A DNA stretch of 64,000 nucleotides from Candidatus Phytoplasma tritici (GCF_000495255.1 NZ_AVAO01000003.1:1-64000), one strand, 5' to 3'. Counted from the first letter of the stretch, positions 1 to 8,894 are shown. Made by a program: numbers and translations. The notes: generated by a model not told the origin, from the letters alone.

Positions 1-22
1 CAGGAGATTTTTGAAATAAAAA
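1..22 (-). mobile_element. Edge of a second, truncated tra5 copy
   Basis: The first 22 bases are identical to bases 511-532, which lie inside the tra5 gene at 401-1338, in the same orientation. The match then stops abruptly at the hairpin that follows. Because tra5 reads leftward, this would be a copy whose 3' part lies off the left edge of the window and whose 5' part has been lost. The identity is seen; the existence of the rest of the copy is inferred. Confidence 0.55.
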
Positions 23-100
23 GTTGTATAAAAAAGTGGAACAGTTCATCGCAATCAAGATTGCGATGAACTGTTCCACTTTTTTATACAACTTTTTATT
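15..100. repeat. 86-bp perfect hairpin (42-bp arms, 2-base loop)
   Basis: Bases 15-56 are the exact reverse complement of 59-100, with only two bases between the arms. Each arm contains the motif GGAACAGTTCA (or its complement), which recurs in the same or slightly altered form at 2004-2014, 52489-52495 and 59676-59682, all at inferred ends of mobile elements. The hairpin therefore looks like two element ends joined head to head, rather than a plain terminator. Confidence 0.8.
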
Positions 101-105
101 TTAAA

Positions 106-271
106 ATGACTCTTTAAGACTAAAAATTAATAGATAATTTCCTATCTTTTCAAACTAAATAAATATTTTTTTCGTTTAAAAAAGTGTCTAAACTTTTTTT
201 GATAATTCTTTAGTTTCAAAAGATATTTTTTTAAATATTTTATCCTTACACTATATAGTTAGGTAAAAAAA
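106..271. repeat. Tra5-end flanking repeat (inverted match at 59474-59643)
   Basis: About 165 bases that match the reverse complement of 59474-59643 with scattered differences and small indels. The best block, TACCTAACTATATAGTGTAA plus seven flanking bases, is exact in inverted orientation (around 242-267 here). The stretch lies between the terminal repeat and the 3' end of tra5, so it marks the tra5 end of the mobile unit. No coding capacity was seen. Confidence 0.7.
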
Positions 272-400
272 GTTAAAAAGTCGTCAACAAAATGAATAAA
301 AAGCTCATTTTCTTTAAAAGTCATCATTTGATGGGATAAAAAAGCGTACTAAAGTAACCTTTTTCAAGGTTATATTATTTTATATTAATTCAACTAAAAC

Positions 401-1338
401 TTATCTCAGATTTTGAATATATTGAGATGGAGTTGAATAGTTTAATTTACTTAAAATCCACTTAGTATTCCAAAATTGAGGAAATTGATTGATTAATTTT
501 TTCATTTTATCAGGAGATTTTTGAAATAAAAATGGATGTTGATGTTGTAAGATCGTTTTCATTTGGCCGAAAAAGTTTTCAATGACCGCGTTATCACGAG
601 GGGTGGCTTTTCTTGACATGCTGATTAAAAAACCTTTTTTTGTTAAATTTTGTTGAATTTTGAGTGATTGATAAACTTTTCCTTGATCGAAGTGGATGAT
701 ACAAGGTTCTTTTAATGAAGGTAATTTTTTAATAGTATTTAAAACTAAATCTTTATTTTGTTGGTTTGAAGTATGAGAAGCAATTATTTGGTTGTTAAAA
801 GAGTCGATAATACAAGAAAAATAGAGAAAACCTTGATTAGTTTTGAAATAAGTAATATCAGTAAAGAGTTTTTGGAGGGGTTTGGTGGACATAAAATCTT
901 GATTGATTAAATTAGGGATTATTTGGAGATTATTTTTTAAATTACGGTAAGTAAATTTTTTTTAATTCTTAAACGACAAAAAATACCATTTTCTTTCATA
1001 ATAGTATAAACTTTTTTCTTGGTGATGAACTCGTTAAAGGTTTTTTGATATAAATCAGTGATTTTACGATGACCGTAAAAATATTGTTGGTGTAAACACA
1101 AAGCTTTAATGCGATTTTGTTGTAATAAATATTTTTCTTTTTTTTCTTTTAGTTTATCTTTCATTTTTAACCAATAATAATAAGTACTTCTTTTAATTTG
1201 AATTGTTTTTAAAATAGTGGTTAAATTAAGAGTTTGATTGAATTGGTTGACTAAATGGAAAACCATTTTTTTATCAATTTTTTTAATCTTTTCAATGATG
1301 TTTTGTAATAATTTAATTTTTTGTTTTAATTTTTGCAT
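401..1338 (-). pseudogene. tra5: IS3-family transposase tra5 (OrfB type), frameshifted
   Basis: Two reading frames together encode about 311 residues of a DDE transposase. The upstream part (937-1338, 133 aa) has the helix-turn-helix region that precedes the catalytic core in IS3-type OrfB proteins. The downstream part (401-892, 163 aa plus the linker in the same frame) is the integrase core with the full triad: Asp in FTDITYF, Asp in IHFDQGK, Glu in DNAVIENFFGQ. The frames meet at an A8 tract (minus strand, around 954-961); a -1 step there joins them exactly as KKKFTYRNLKNNL. It may be an inactivating one-base loss or a slippage site. IS3 frameshifting is normally between OrfA and OrfB, not inside OrfB as here. 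No separate OrfA was found upstream. Confidence 0.85.
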
Positions 1339-1531
1339 CTTAATACCAATTATCTTTATAAATTATTTTAAATATATCAACTATTATAACTCTAAATAAG
1401 CGCTTCAGCGCGTTCTTCTTTTTGTTTAATACATAATATTCAATACTTGGTAAGGCAATTAATTTAAAAATTCAAGTTGATTTAATGATTAAAATAAATT
1501 AAAAAAATAAAATTACCTAAAAAAGAGGTTT

Positions 1532-1872
1532 TTATGATATCGATAAATAATAATGATATGAAAAATGATAATGTTTTTGGGGGATTGAAGGTGAATGGCT
1601 TTTTCTTATTAGTTCTCTGATTTCCGATTTGATGGTTGGAGTAGCGTAAGCAATAAAGTCATAACCTAAATCTTCGTAATTATTGAGGGCTTTGATTAAT
1701 CCTAAAATCCCTTCTTGATATAAATCTTCTTTAGTTAAAACTCGAGGATAATATTTAAATTGATAAACTATTTTTTTGACTAATGGTAAATGAAGTGTGA
1801 TTAATTGATTACGAATTTCTAAATTCTTTTTTATTTTTTAAAAAAATCTTTAAATAATTCTTGTCTTAACAT
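1532..1872 (-). pseudogene. sigF: Truncated sigF-like sigma factor (region 2 only)
   Basis: ATG at 1872 with AAGGA upstream. After 13 codons the frame breaks in an A-rich tract and resumes one base back, giving sigma-70 region 2 sequence (motifs YQEGILGLIKAL and FIAYATPTIKSEI, the latter equivalent to the helix contacting the -10 element). The reading then ends at 1532 after an unrelated tail, so regions 3 and 4 are missing. The second copy at 52623-53190 keeps region 4 but has several stops. Sigma factors of this kind are standard cargo of phytoplasma PMUs. Not functional as it stands unless the frame break is bypassed, and even then only partial. Confidence 0.75.
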
Positions 1873-1880
1873 TAGAATCC

Positions 1881-1902
1881 TTTCTAAAAACGTTTTTAGA
1901 AA
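1881..1902 (-). promoter_or_regulatory. 22-bp perfect palindrome directly before sigF
   Basis: TTTCTAAAAACG followed by its complement, ending about ten bases before the sigF start and touching the AAGGA ribosome site. The same palindrome stands at the same place before the other sigF copy (52593-52614). It could be a repressor operator or an RNA hairpin next to the ribosome site. Conservation in both copies is seen; function is inferred. Confidence 0.45.
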
Positions 1903-1936
1903 AGATAAGAAATTATTTTTTTTAGTCTTAGAAAAG

Positions 1937-1965
1937 AAAAAAAGACTAACTTAATAGTTAGTCTT
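1937..1965 (-). terminator. Hairpin terminator at the sigF end of element A
   Basis: AAGACTAACT pairs with AGTTAGTCTT around a 4-base loop, followed on the minus strand by seven T. It lies between the terminal repeat and sigF and would stop transcription entering the element from outside. The counterpart in element B is at 52533-52560. Confidence 0.6.
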
Positions 1966-2060
1966 AAAGAGTTTTTAAAAAGTAAAAAAGTGTCTAAAGT
2001 TTTGGAACAGTTCACAATTACCCTTCATTTGTATATTTTATAATGTGAAAAGAATAATTT

Positions 2061-2405
2061 ATGATAAAAAAATGTAGATTAAAATTGAAGTTTGTATATG
2101 TTTTCGCTTTCATGTTGCTAATTAATTTTTGTTTTTTTGAATATTCCAACCAAAACACAAAAACATCTTTCAAGATAAAAAAATTATTAATTTGTTGTTA
2201 TTTTTTTTACTAAACAAAACAATATTTTAATCCTTCTTGTTTTAACATTTTATTTTACGCCTTTGATAAAGCAAAATGGTTTTTTAATTTAGCCTTTATA
2301 GCAGTTATAGATATTTCTGTTGACTGCTATAATACATATCATATAATGATAGAAAAATTTTTAAGTTTTTCAAAATCATCCTTTTTTATGTTTAAATCAA
2401 TTTGA
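2061..2405 (+). pseudogene. Possible decayed secreted-protein gene
   Basis: An ATG at 2061 opens 50 codons with a lysine-rich start and a hydrophobic stretch (VYVFAFMLLINFCFF) like a signal peptide, then a TAA at 2211. The same frame stays open afterwards to a TGA at 2403, giving 114 codons broken once. A TATAAT sits at 2039-2044. It lies just outside element A. I do not recognise the family, and such AT-rich frames can be chance; treated as a weak call. Confidence 0.25.
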
Positions 2406-2827
2406 ACACATCTATATTCCTATTTTATATTTTGTCTTTTTTTTGTATAACTCCTTTTGGGTGAAAAATACTAAATTTATATAGCCTACATTCATCCATT
2501 AATTTATATTATTTTTATATATATTGTTGTGATTTTATTTTAAAGGTGATGAGGAATTTATTTTTTATTTTTTTATTTATAATCTTTTTATCTGTATTTT
2601 TTTGTTTTTAAAAATATATTGTTTTAAAAGCAACCCCCCCAATTTCTAATTAAAAATTTTTTGCAAAATATTAGCAAATCGAAATATTTTAATTATAGCA
2701 TTAAGACCAACTTAATTATTGTTCTTTTTTTGTTTATAAAATGGCATAATTATTAATTTATAATAAAAATATACCAAGTTATTAAAATAGTTTGATTTAA
2801 TCATAGATATGGAATTGTAAGCAAAAA
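2406..2827. other. Intergenic region without a recognisable gene
   Basis: Very AT-rich. Short interrupted frames occur on both strands (for example a minus-strand stretch reading VQIDLNIKKDDFEKLKNF around 2340-2420) but none can be joined into a known family. A C7 run occurs at 2633-2639. A TGCTATAAT extended -10 match lies on the minus strand at 2692-2700. Otherwise nothing seen. Confidence 0.4.
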
Positions 2828-3271
2828 TTAGCTTTTGCTAGTTACTTTTAAAAAATGATAAAAAAATTTGTCAAATAAATGATATTCTTTTAAAATTTGA
2901 AAATCATTTTTCAATAGCCATTCTTGAAGATAATCTTGATTGCTTTGTGATCCTAATATAAAATGTTTGTTTTTATAATTAGTTTTTTCAAGTATTTTAG
3001 TAATAGCATAAGTTCCCATGCCACAAATCAGGGCAAGATCAAAATCTTGGAAAATGTTTTGGAATCCATCACTTAAACAAAAAGTAACTGGATAGCAAGT
3101 AAGGTTTTTTTGGGCTTGAAATAAAGGTTTTAGTCTTATATCTGCTGCAATTGCTTGTTTGATATATCCTTGTTGAAAAGCTTTTTTGAGGACTAAACCA
3201 TGATCTGTGCCAATGTCTACAACAGTGTCATAATTTTTAGTAAGAGACGCAATAAAAGGGATTCGTTTCAT
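2828..3271 (-). CDS. trmK: tRNA (adenine-N1)-methyltransferase TrmK, short form
   Basis: Predicted to methylate A22 of tRNA with S-adenosylmethionine. The SAM site is visible: VVDIGTDHG at residues 17-25 and ICGMG at 82-86, followed by the ILGSQSNQDYLQEWL strand-helix of the family. The protein has only 147 residues; the Bacillus homologue (YqfN) is around 235, with an extra C-terminal coiled-coil part that is absent here. The gene starts one base after the rpoD stop (TAA A ATG), so it is translationally coupled to rpoD, the same neighbour as in Firmicutes. Whether the short form is still active is unknown. Confidence 0.8.
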   Translation of the reverse strand: MKRIPFIASLTKNYDTVVDIGTDHGLVLKKAFQQGYIKQAIAADIRLKPLFQAQKNLTCYPVTFCLSDGFQNIFQDFDLALICGMGTYAITKILEKTNYKNKHFILGSQSNQDYLQEWLLKNDFQILKEYHLFDKFFYHFLKVTSKS

Positions 3272-3272
3272 T

Positions 3273-4673
3273 TTATTTGTGGTTTTGGTACAAACTTTTT
3301 AATTTGCTTTGTTTAGCTGGAGTTCTGAGTCGTCTTAGAGCTTTGGATTCAATTTGGCGGATTCTTTCTCTGGTAACTCCAAATAAAGTACCTACTTCTT
3401 CTAAAGTGTGTGTTTTTCCATCTAAAAGACCATAGCGCATTTTTAATACTTTTTCCTCGCGGTCAGTTAAGGTGTTTTCTAAGACTTCATCTAAAAGTTT
3501 TTGAGTTACTTCTTTCATCATATATTCGTGGGGGGATAAAATATTTGGATCTGAGATAAAATCGCCCAAAGAAGTTTCGTCTTCTTCGTTTTCTCGTGCG
3601 GGGGCTTCCAAAGAGATGGGTTTTTTTTCGATATATTGGATGCTGCGAATTTTTTCAGCAGAAATATTCATTTTGTCGGCTAACTCTTCGACTGTAGGTT
3701 TTTTCTTAAGTTTTTGAGTTAATTTGCGAGTGCAAAGTGCCATTTTATTAATAGTTTCTACTATGTGGACAGGAATTCGGATAGTTCTTGCCTGATCAGC
3801 AATCGCTCTTGTTATAGCTTGCCTGATCCACCAAGTTGCATAAGTGGAAAATTTAAATCCTTTTTGATAATCGAATTTATCTACTGCACGCATTAAACCC
3901 ATGTTGCCTTCTTGGATTAAATCAAGAAACAAAATGCCTCTTCCAATATAGCGTTTGGCAATGGAAACTACTAATCTATAATTGGATTCTACCAAAATAT
4001 CTTTGGCGCGTCTTGCTTGTTCGATTTGGTCATGTGCTTCTTGGAGTTGATCTTCGGATAATTCAATTTCTTTAGTTTTGTGTTTGGCTAGCTTTTGTTT
4101 GGCTTGTTTGCCTAAAAAAACTAAAATGGATTTTTTTTGTTCTTCTGCCAGCGAAAGTAAAGGGATTTGACCAATTTCTTTTAAATACATGCGAACTGAG
4201 TCATCCATTTTAATATCAGAATGGATTTTAGAAATTTCTTCTTTAGAAATTTTTTCATCTTCGTCTTCTTCTAATTCTATGATTTTTTCATCTGATATTA
4301 AGTCTTCTTCAGAAATGTCAAAATCTTGGATGTCTTCTTCTGAGTCTTGCGTGTTATATTCATCTTTGTTGTCATCTGTTTTTTCTAAGTTTGCATTTGT
4401 TGATTTGGAATTAAGGTCAGCAAAATCATCATTGGGGGTATTTGTGTGTGTGTTGTGTGTATCATTTTTATTGGGATTTTCATTTAGAGATGGAGATGCT
4501 TGTGTTTCGCAAGAGATAATTTGAATCCCTTGTTCTTTTAGGTTTTGTGCTATTTGTTGATATGGTATTTTTATGTTTTGATTTTGCAAAAAAGACATAA
4601 TTAATTGAGATGTTATTTTTTGTTTGCTTCCAGCTTGCTCATTTAAATTTTTGATAATGTTATCGAATTCCAT
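3273..4673 (-). CDS. rpoD: Primary RNA polymerase sigma factor RpoD (SigA)
   Basis: Housekeeping sigma-70 factor, 466 aa. The N-terminal 150 residues are poorly conserved, with a strongly acidic Asp/Glu/Ser stretch (about 95-150). Region 1.2 begins at [15 protein letters not shown]. Region 2 includes [17 protein letters not shown] and [12 protein letters not shown], which recognise the -10 element. Region 4 ends the protein with [19 protein letters not shown], the -35 helix-turn-helix. It lies 30 bases after dnaG and one base before trmK in the rpsU-to-trmK run, the classical macromolecular synthesis grouping. Coordinates and start are supported by the conserved N-terminal region and the tight spacing. 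Confidence 0.97.
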   Translation of the reverse strand: MEFDNIIKNLNEQAGSKQKITSQLIMSFLQNQNIKIPYQQIAQNLKEQGIQIISCETQASPSLNENPNKNDTHNTHTNTPNDDFADLNSKSTNANLEKTDDNKDEYNTQDSEEDIQDFDISEEDLISDEKIIELEEDEDEKISKEEISKIHSDIKMDDSVRMYLKEIGQIPLLSLAEEQKKSILVFLGKQAKQKLAKHKTKEIELSEDQLQEAHDQIEQARRAKDILVESNYRLVVSIAKRYIGRGILFLDLIQEGNMGLMRAVDKFDYQKGFKFSTYATWWIRQAITRAIADQARTIRIPVHIVETINKMALCTRKLTQKLKKKPTVEELADKMNISAEKIRSIQYIEKKPISLEAPARENEEDETSLGDFISDPNILSPHEYMMKEVTQKLLDEVLENTLTDREEKVLKMRYGLLDGKTHTLEEVGTLFGVTRERIRQIESKALRRLRTPAKQSKLKSLYQNHK

Positions 4674-4703
4674 TTATTAACTCCGTTTTTTTAATTAATT
4701 TGG

Positions 4704-6566
4704 CTATGAATTTGTTTTGATTTTGGCTTTTTTTAGATGATTTGTTGTTTTTAACAAAATATATAATTTACTAATTCGCTTAATTGTTTTTGTAATTGTT
4801 GTTTTTCTTTTTTGAGTTTGTCTTTGTTTTTTTGTAATTTGTTTTTTTTCGGTATTATCTATTTGAAGTAATTTATCATTTAACTCATTTATTTTTTGTT
4901 GTTTTTGTTCTATTTTGTCTCTGATTTCTAATTCTTTTATATAATTGCTAAATATCTTGCCTTCTTTATCTTTTAAAAGAGGACGCTTTTGCATTTGAAA
5001 AAAATGATGTTTTTCGATAGATGTCAATAAATCATCAATATTTTCTTTAAATGCAGTGTTTTTGATTTCTTCCCAAGGAATACAGGTTTTTTGAGGATTT
5101 TTCTCGTAATAATTTTTAATATAGTTTAGTAGACAACTGTATTGCAAGTCGTTAAAACCAGGGGTTTTTTTGATGGTGGCAAATGTTTTGTGGTTTTGGG
5201 TTTTGAAAAAAGCAGCATTTAAAAGTAATTCTATGATGATTTCTATTTTAATGTCAAATTTGATTGCATTTAATTGTTGTTTGGTGTGATCCATGTAAAG
5301 AGGTTTTGGAATTTTGTCAATTGAGACTTGAGAATTGAGATTAACTGTTAGTTGATATTTTTTTTGTAAGTATTCTTGATAAAACATTTTTATTTCAAAG
5401 CTTGAGAATTGGAACAGTTTTTGTAATTCTTTTTTGATTTGAGTTTGGTTGTAAGAATCCATTTGTTTACAAATCAAATCCACTTTTAAAGCTAAAAAAT
5501 CTTTTAAATTATTGGTTAGAAGGTGTTTGTATTTTTCCGGCCCTTCGGTTTTGATGTATTCGTCGGGGTCTAGATTATTTGGAAAATCCACTATTTGAAC
5601 TTTGAATTGGTTTTTTTGGAGAAAGGTTCCAATTTCTAAAGTAGCTATTTTTCCTGATTTGTCTCCGTCATAGGCAATAATTATTTTGTCGGTGAGTTTT
5701 TTTAATAGTTTAGTATGATCTGAAGTAAGATTGGTTCCCATGGTAGCAACTACGTTTTGGATTTGGGCTTTGAAAGATGCCATAACATCAAAAAAACCTT
5801 CATGCAAAATGACTGTTTGTTTTTTTCTGATTTCAGCTTGGTTTTCGTAGTATTGATACAAAGTCTCGCCTTTTTTGAAAATTACTGTTTCAGGACTATT
5901 GAGATATTTAGGCATTTTATCATCTAAACTACGGCTGGAAAAAGCAACAATTTGGCCTGATTTGTTAGTGATGGGAAAAATGAGGCGGTTTTTGAAAAAA
6001 TCATAAAAGTTACCGTTTTTGTCGTCTTGATTGATGAGGTTTAATTTTTTGAGGTCATAAGGATCAAATTTGGCACCTTCCATTAAATAGCGTGATAAAT
6101 GGGACGCTTTGGGAGCATAACCCAATTTAAAATTTTTTATGATGTCATTGCCAAAGCCTCTTTTTTCTAAATAATTGAGGACTTGTTTGTTATGTTTTAA
6201 TTGATGGGAATAAAAATCTGCTGCTTCTTGCATGATATTGTAGAATTTTTGGTATTGATTGGTGTTTTTTTGGGGAAGGGAAGTAGTGATTTCTAAGCGG
6301 GTTGCCAGTTCAAAAATGGCTTGATTTAAATCGATGTTTTTGATGCTTTTGTAAAAAAAAACAGGATTGCCGCCTTTTTTACAAGACATACAAACTCCTA
6401 TATTTCTTTCAGGAGACACAGAAAAAGAGGGTGTTTTTTCATCGTGAAAAGGGCATAATCCCATGTAATTTTTGCCTGATTTTTTTAATTGTACAAATTC
6501 TTGAACTAAATCAAGGATAGGCATTTTTTCATTGATTTGATTAATTAATTGTTTGTTATCTTGCAT
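4704..6566 (-). CDS. dnaG: DNA primase DnaG (C-terminal frame doubtful)
   Basis: Makes RNA primers for replication. The CHC2 zinc site is C38, H41, C59, C62 (in LCPFHDEKTPS and GVCMSCKKGG). The TOPRIM core follows with the glutamate of HEGFFDVMAS and the acidic AYDGDKSG. As read, the protein is 620 aa and ends in a basic, unusual tail. An A8 tract (complement at 4842-4849) precedes that tail. Losing one A would instead give a regular coiled-coil ending (KNKDKLKKEKQQLQKQLSEL) that stops at 4751, 604 aa in all. The second version looks more natural. Neighbours are glyS upstream (9 bases) and rpoD downstream. Confidence 0.93.
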   Translation of the reverse strand: MQDNKQLINQINEKMPILDLVQEFVQLKKSGKNYMGLCPFHDEKTPSFSVSPERNIGVCMSCKKGGNPVFFYKSIKNIDLNQAIFELATRLEITTSLPQKNTNQYQKFYNIMQEAADFYSHQLKHNKQVLNYLEKRGFGNDIIKNFKLGYAPKASHLSRYLMEGAKFDPYDLKKLNLINQDDKNGNFYDFFKNRLIFPITNKSGQIVAFSSRSLDDKMPKYLNSPETVIFKKGETLYQYYENQAEIRKKQTVILHEGFFDVMASFKAQIQNVVATMGTNLTSDHTKLLKKLTDKIIIAYDGDKSGKIATLEIGTFLQKNQFKVQIVDFPNNLDPDEYIKTEGPEKYKHLLTNNLKDFLALKVDLICKQMDSYNQTQIKKELQKLFQFSSFEIKMFYQEYLQKKYQLTVNLNSQVSIDKIPKPLYMDHTKQQLNAIKFDIKIEIIIELLLNAAFFKTQNHKTFATIKKTPGFNDLQYSCLLNYIKNYYEKNPQKTCIPWEEIKNTAFKENIDDLLTSIEKHHFFQMQKRPLLKDKEGKIFSNYIKELEIRDKIEQKQQKINELNDKLLQIDNTEKKQITKKQRQTQKRKTTITKTIKRISKLYILLKTTNHLKKAKIKTNS

Positions 6567-6575
6567 TTTGATTCA

Positions 6576-7934
6576 TTATTTTAAAATAATTTTTTCTTTG
6601 ATGTATTTTTTTACTTCTGTTAGCAAAAAGTTTTGTTGTTTGGCAGTGTCACGATTTCTTAAAGTAACTGTGTTGTTGGTAAGGGTTTTATCGTCTACAG
6701 TGAGACAAAAAGGAGTGCCGATCATATCTTGTCTGCGGTATCTTTTGCCAATACTTTGGGTCTCATCGTAACAAACATCAAAATGTTTAGCTAAATGTTG
6801 ATGGATTTCTTGGGCTTTGGCACTGTGTTTTTTTTTGATTAATGGCAAAACAGCTACTTTGTAAGGTGCTAAAAAAGGGTGAAAAGAAAGGATTTTTCTT
6901 GTTTCGTTGGAGGTGTTGTTTTCATGGTAATTGTTAATTAGAAAAGCAAAAAATAGTCTTTCTATTCCTAAAGAAGGTTCGATAACATAGGGTAAAATTT
7001 TTTGTTTGTTATTTTCGTCAAAATAAGTAAGATCTTTTTTTGAGTGTTGTTGGTGGTTTTTTAGGTCGAAATTTGTTCTGGAAGCGATCCCCCAAAGTTC
7101 GTCAAAACCCCAAGGAAATTTGAATAAAATATCGCAAGTTTGTTGTGAATAATGGCTGAGGTCTTCTTTTTTATGATTTTTAAATGTTAAATTTTGTGGG
7201 TTCATGCCTAAAATAATTAAAAAATCATACATTAAGTTTTTCCAGTGTCTAAACCAATGGGCTTCTGTGCCTGGTTGGCAAAAAAATTCTAGTTCCATTT
7301 GTTCAAATTCACAAGTACGGAAAATAAAGTTACCTGGTGTCACTTCGTTGCGGAATACTTTTCCAATTTGGCAGACTCCAAAGGGAAGTTTTTTTCTTGT
7401 GGTTTTTAAAATGTTTTTAAATTGGATAAAAATGCCTTGTGCTGTTTCAGGTCTTAAATATATAGGTTTGGAGTTTTCCAAAATTACTCCTTGATGAGTT
7501 TTAAAAAGCATGTTAAAAGGTCTGATTGGTGTCCAGTTGGAAGTTCCTAAGACTTTGTTTTTGACTAAATAGTCATGCATTTGTTCGTAGGACCAACCGC
7601 TAATATCTAACTGCGGATCGTGGGTTTCGATGAGTTTATCGACGCGAAATCTCTTGTTGGTGTCTTTATTTTCGGTAAGGGGATCCGAAAAAGAATCCAG
7701 ATGACCTGAGGCTTTCCATACGTTAGAATTAAGCAAAATGGAGCCATCTAACAAAACATTATTGGGTTGTTCTTGGACAAATTTTTGTAACCAAGCTTTT
7801 TTAATGTTGTTTTTTAATAAACTGCCTAAAGGGCCATAATCCCAACTATTGGCAAGCCCTCCATAAATTTCACTGCCTGCAAATACAAAGCCTGTTTGTT
7901 TGGCTAATGAAATAACTTTCTCTAAATGTTGCAT
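6576..7934 (-). CDS. glyS: Glycyl-tRNA synthetase, single-chain class II type
   Basis: Charges tRNA-Gly. This is the homodimeric type (452 aa), not the two-subunit GlyQ/GlyS enzyme. Class II motifs are visible: RPETAQGIFIQF, then motif 2 in GKVFRNEVTPGNFIFRTCEF, and motif 3 in VIEPSLGIERLFFAFL, followed by the C-terminal anticodon-binding domain (YKVAVLPLIKKKHSAKAQEI). It sits between era and dnaG on the same strand; in Firmicutes glycyl-tRNA synthetase genes also often lie between era and dnaG. The start at MQHLEKVISLAKQTGFVF fits the family N-terminus, with AAGGAGC upstream. Confidence 0.96.
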   Translation of the reverse strand: MQHLEKVISLAKQTGFVFAGSEIYGGLANSWDYGPLGSLLKNNIKKAWLQKFVQEQPNNVLLDGSILLNSNVWKASGHLDSFSDPLTENKDTNKRFRVDKLIETHDPQLDISGWSYEQMHDYLVKNKVLGTSNWTPIRPFNMLFKTHQGVILENSKPIYLRPETAQGIFIQFKNILKTTRKKLPFGVCQIGKVFRNEVTPGNFIFRTCEFEQMELEFFCQPGTEAHWFRHWKNLMYDFLIILGMNPQNLTFKNHKKEDLSHYSQQTCDILFKFPWGFDELWGIASRTNFDLKNHQQHSKKDLTYFDENNKQKILPYVIEPSLGIERLFFAFLINNYHENNTSNETRKILSFHPFLAPYKVAVLPLIKKKHSAKAQEIHQHLAKHFDVCYDETQSIGKRYRRQDMIGTPFCLTVDDKTLTNNTVTLRNRDTAKQQNFLLTEVKKYIKEKIILK

Positions 7935-8018
7935 CCCAAAGCTCCTTTTTGTTGTTTGTGTTTATGTTTTGATTTTTACATTGTTATATTTTTGATTTTT
8001 TGTGTTAATTATAATTAT

Positions 8019-8894
8019 TTAATATCCAAAGCGACTTAATAAATCTTTTTGATTGCGCCAATTAGGATATACTTTAACCCATAAATTAATGTGAGTTTTG
8101 ATTTTCAAATGGCAATTGAGGTCTTGGCGGACATGTGTTCCTATTTGTTTGAGTTTGGATCCTACCTTACCAATTAAGATTTGTTTTTGGGAGCTTCTTT
8201 CTACCAAAATCAAGCCCCAAATTTCTAATAAATGGTCTTTTTGTTCCATTTTTTCAATTATTACAGTTGAGGCGTGAGGGATTTCTTCATGTACATAATA
8301 AAGGACTTTTTCGCGGATTATTTCTGCTATCCAAAGTTCTTTTTTTTGATCAGTAATCATGTCTTGAGGATAGTAAGCTACTCCTGATTTGATATTTTGA
8401 TAGATATTTTCTTTTAAAAAAGTGTTGTTTGTGGCTTTTATAGCTGAAAGTGGGATTACTGTTTTAAAAGAAAAATGATTTAAATAGCTCAAAATAATAG
8501 TATCAATTTGGCTTTTGCTTTTTAAACGGTCAATTTTGTTGATGACTAAAAAAACTGGTTTTTTGGTTTGAAAAATCACCTTTAATAAAGTTTCTTCTTT
8601 GGGATGATAAAAGGAATCTGTTAAAAAGAGAATTAAATCAACATCTTTGATGCTTTGAAAAGCTATGTTGTTCATTTTTTGGTTTAATAAATGTTTGTAT
8701 TGGTTAATTCCTGGTGTGTCTACAAAAATATATTGGGCGTTAGGTTCGTGGCAAATTCCAATAATTTTGTGGCGTGTTGTTTGGGGTTTGGCGCTTGTGA
8801 TGGCGATTTTTTTTTGGGTTAATGCGTTTAGAAGAGTTGATTTGCCGACGTTTGGGCGTCCCAAAATAGCAATAAAACCAGATTTAAAATCCAT
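8019..8894 (-). CDS. era: GTPase Era, ribosome biogenesis
   Basis: Binds 16S rRNA near its 3' end and helps 30S maturation. P-loop GRPNVGKS at residues 12-19, switch II DTPGI, NKID for guanine specificity, and a C-terminal KH domain (IGKVGSKLKQIG). I place the start at 8894 (MDFKSGF), 291 aa, because AGGA lies just upstream at the right distance and the family N-terminus begins there. An ATG four codons earlier (8906) overlaps that ribosome site and is less likely. Neighbours ybeY and glyS match the usual grouping of ribosome and RNA maturation genes. Confidence 0.96.
   Translation of the reverse strand: MDFKSGFIAILGRPNVGKSTLLNALTQKKIAITSAKPQTTRHKIIGICHEPNAQYIFVDTPGINQYKHLLNQKMNNIAFQSIKDVDLILFLTDSFYHPKEETLLKVIFQTKKPVFLVINKIDRLKSKSQIDTIILSYLNHFSFKTVIPLSAIKATNNTFLKENIYQNIKSGVAYYPQDMITDQKKELWIAEIIREKVLYYVHEEIPHASTVIIEKMEQKDHLLEIWGLILVERSSQKQILIGKVGSKLKQIGTHVRQDLNCHLKIKTHINLWVKVYPNWRNQKDLLSRFGY

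Larger units (their letters stand above)
67..2014. mobile_element. Collapsed PMU-type element A (tra5 + sigF only)
   Basis: Bounded by inverted copies of an 11-base terminal repeat, TGAACTGTTCC at 67-77 and its complement at 2004-2014. Inside are a frameshifted tra5 and a broken sigF, both on the minus strand, and nothing else. The tra5-side flank (106-271) is repeated in inverted orientation at 59474-59643, and the sigF-side flank (about 1790-2014) at 52489-52690. PMUs of phytoplasmas are known composite elements carrying tra5, sigF and cargo such as tmk and ssb. This copy seems to have lost all cargo. Boundaries are inferred from the repeats; no target-site duplication was recognised. Confidence 0.6.

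Noticed and set aside
4189-4524. 111-codon plus-strand reading frame, Ser-rich
   Set aside because: It is the antisense of the acidic part of rpoD; Asp/Glu codons read as Ser/Phe on the other strand.
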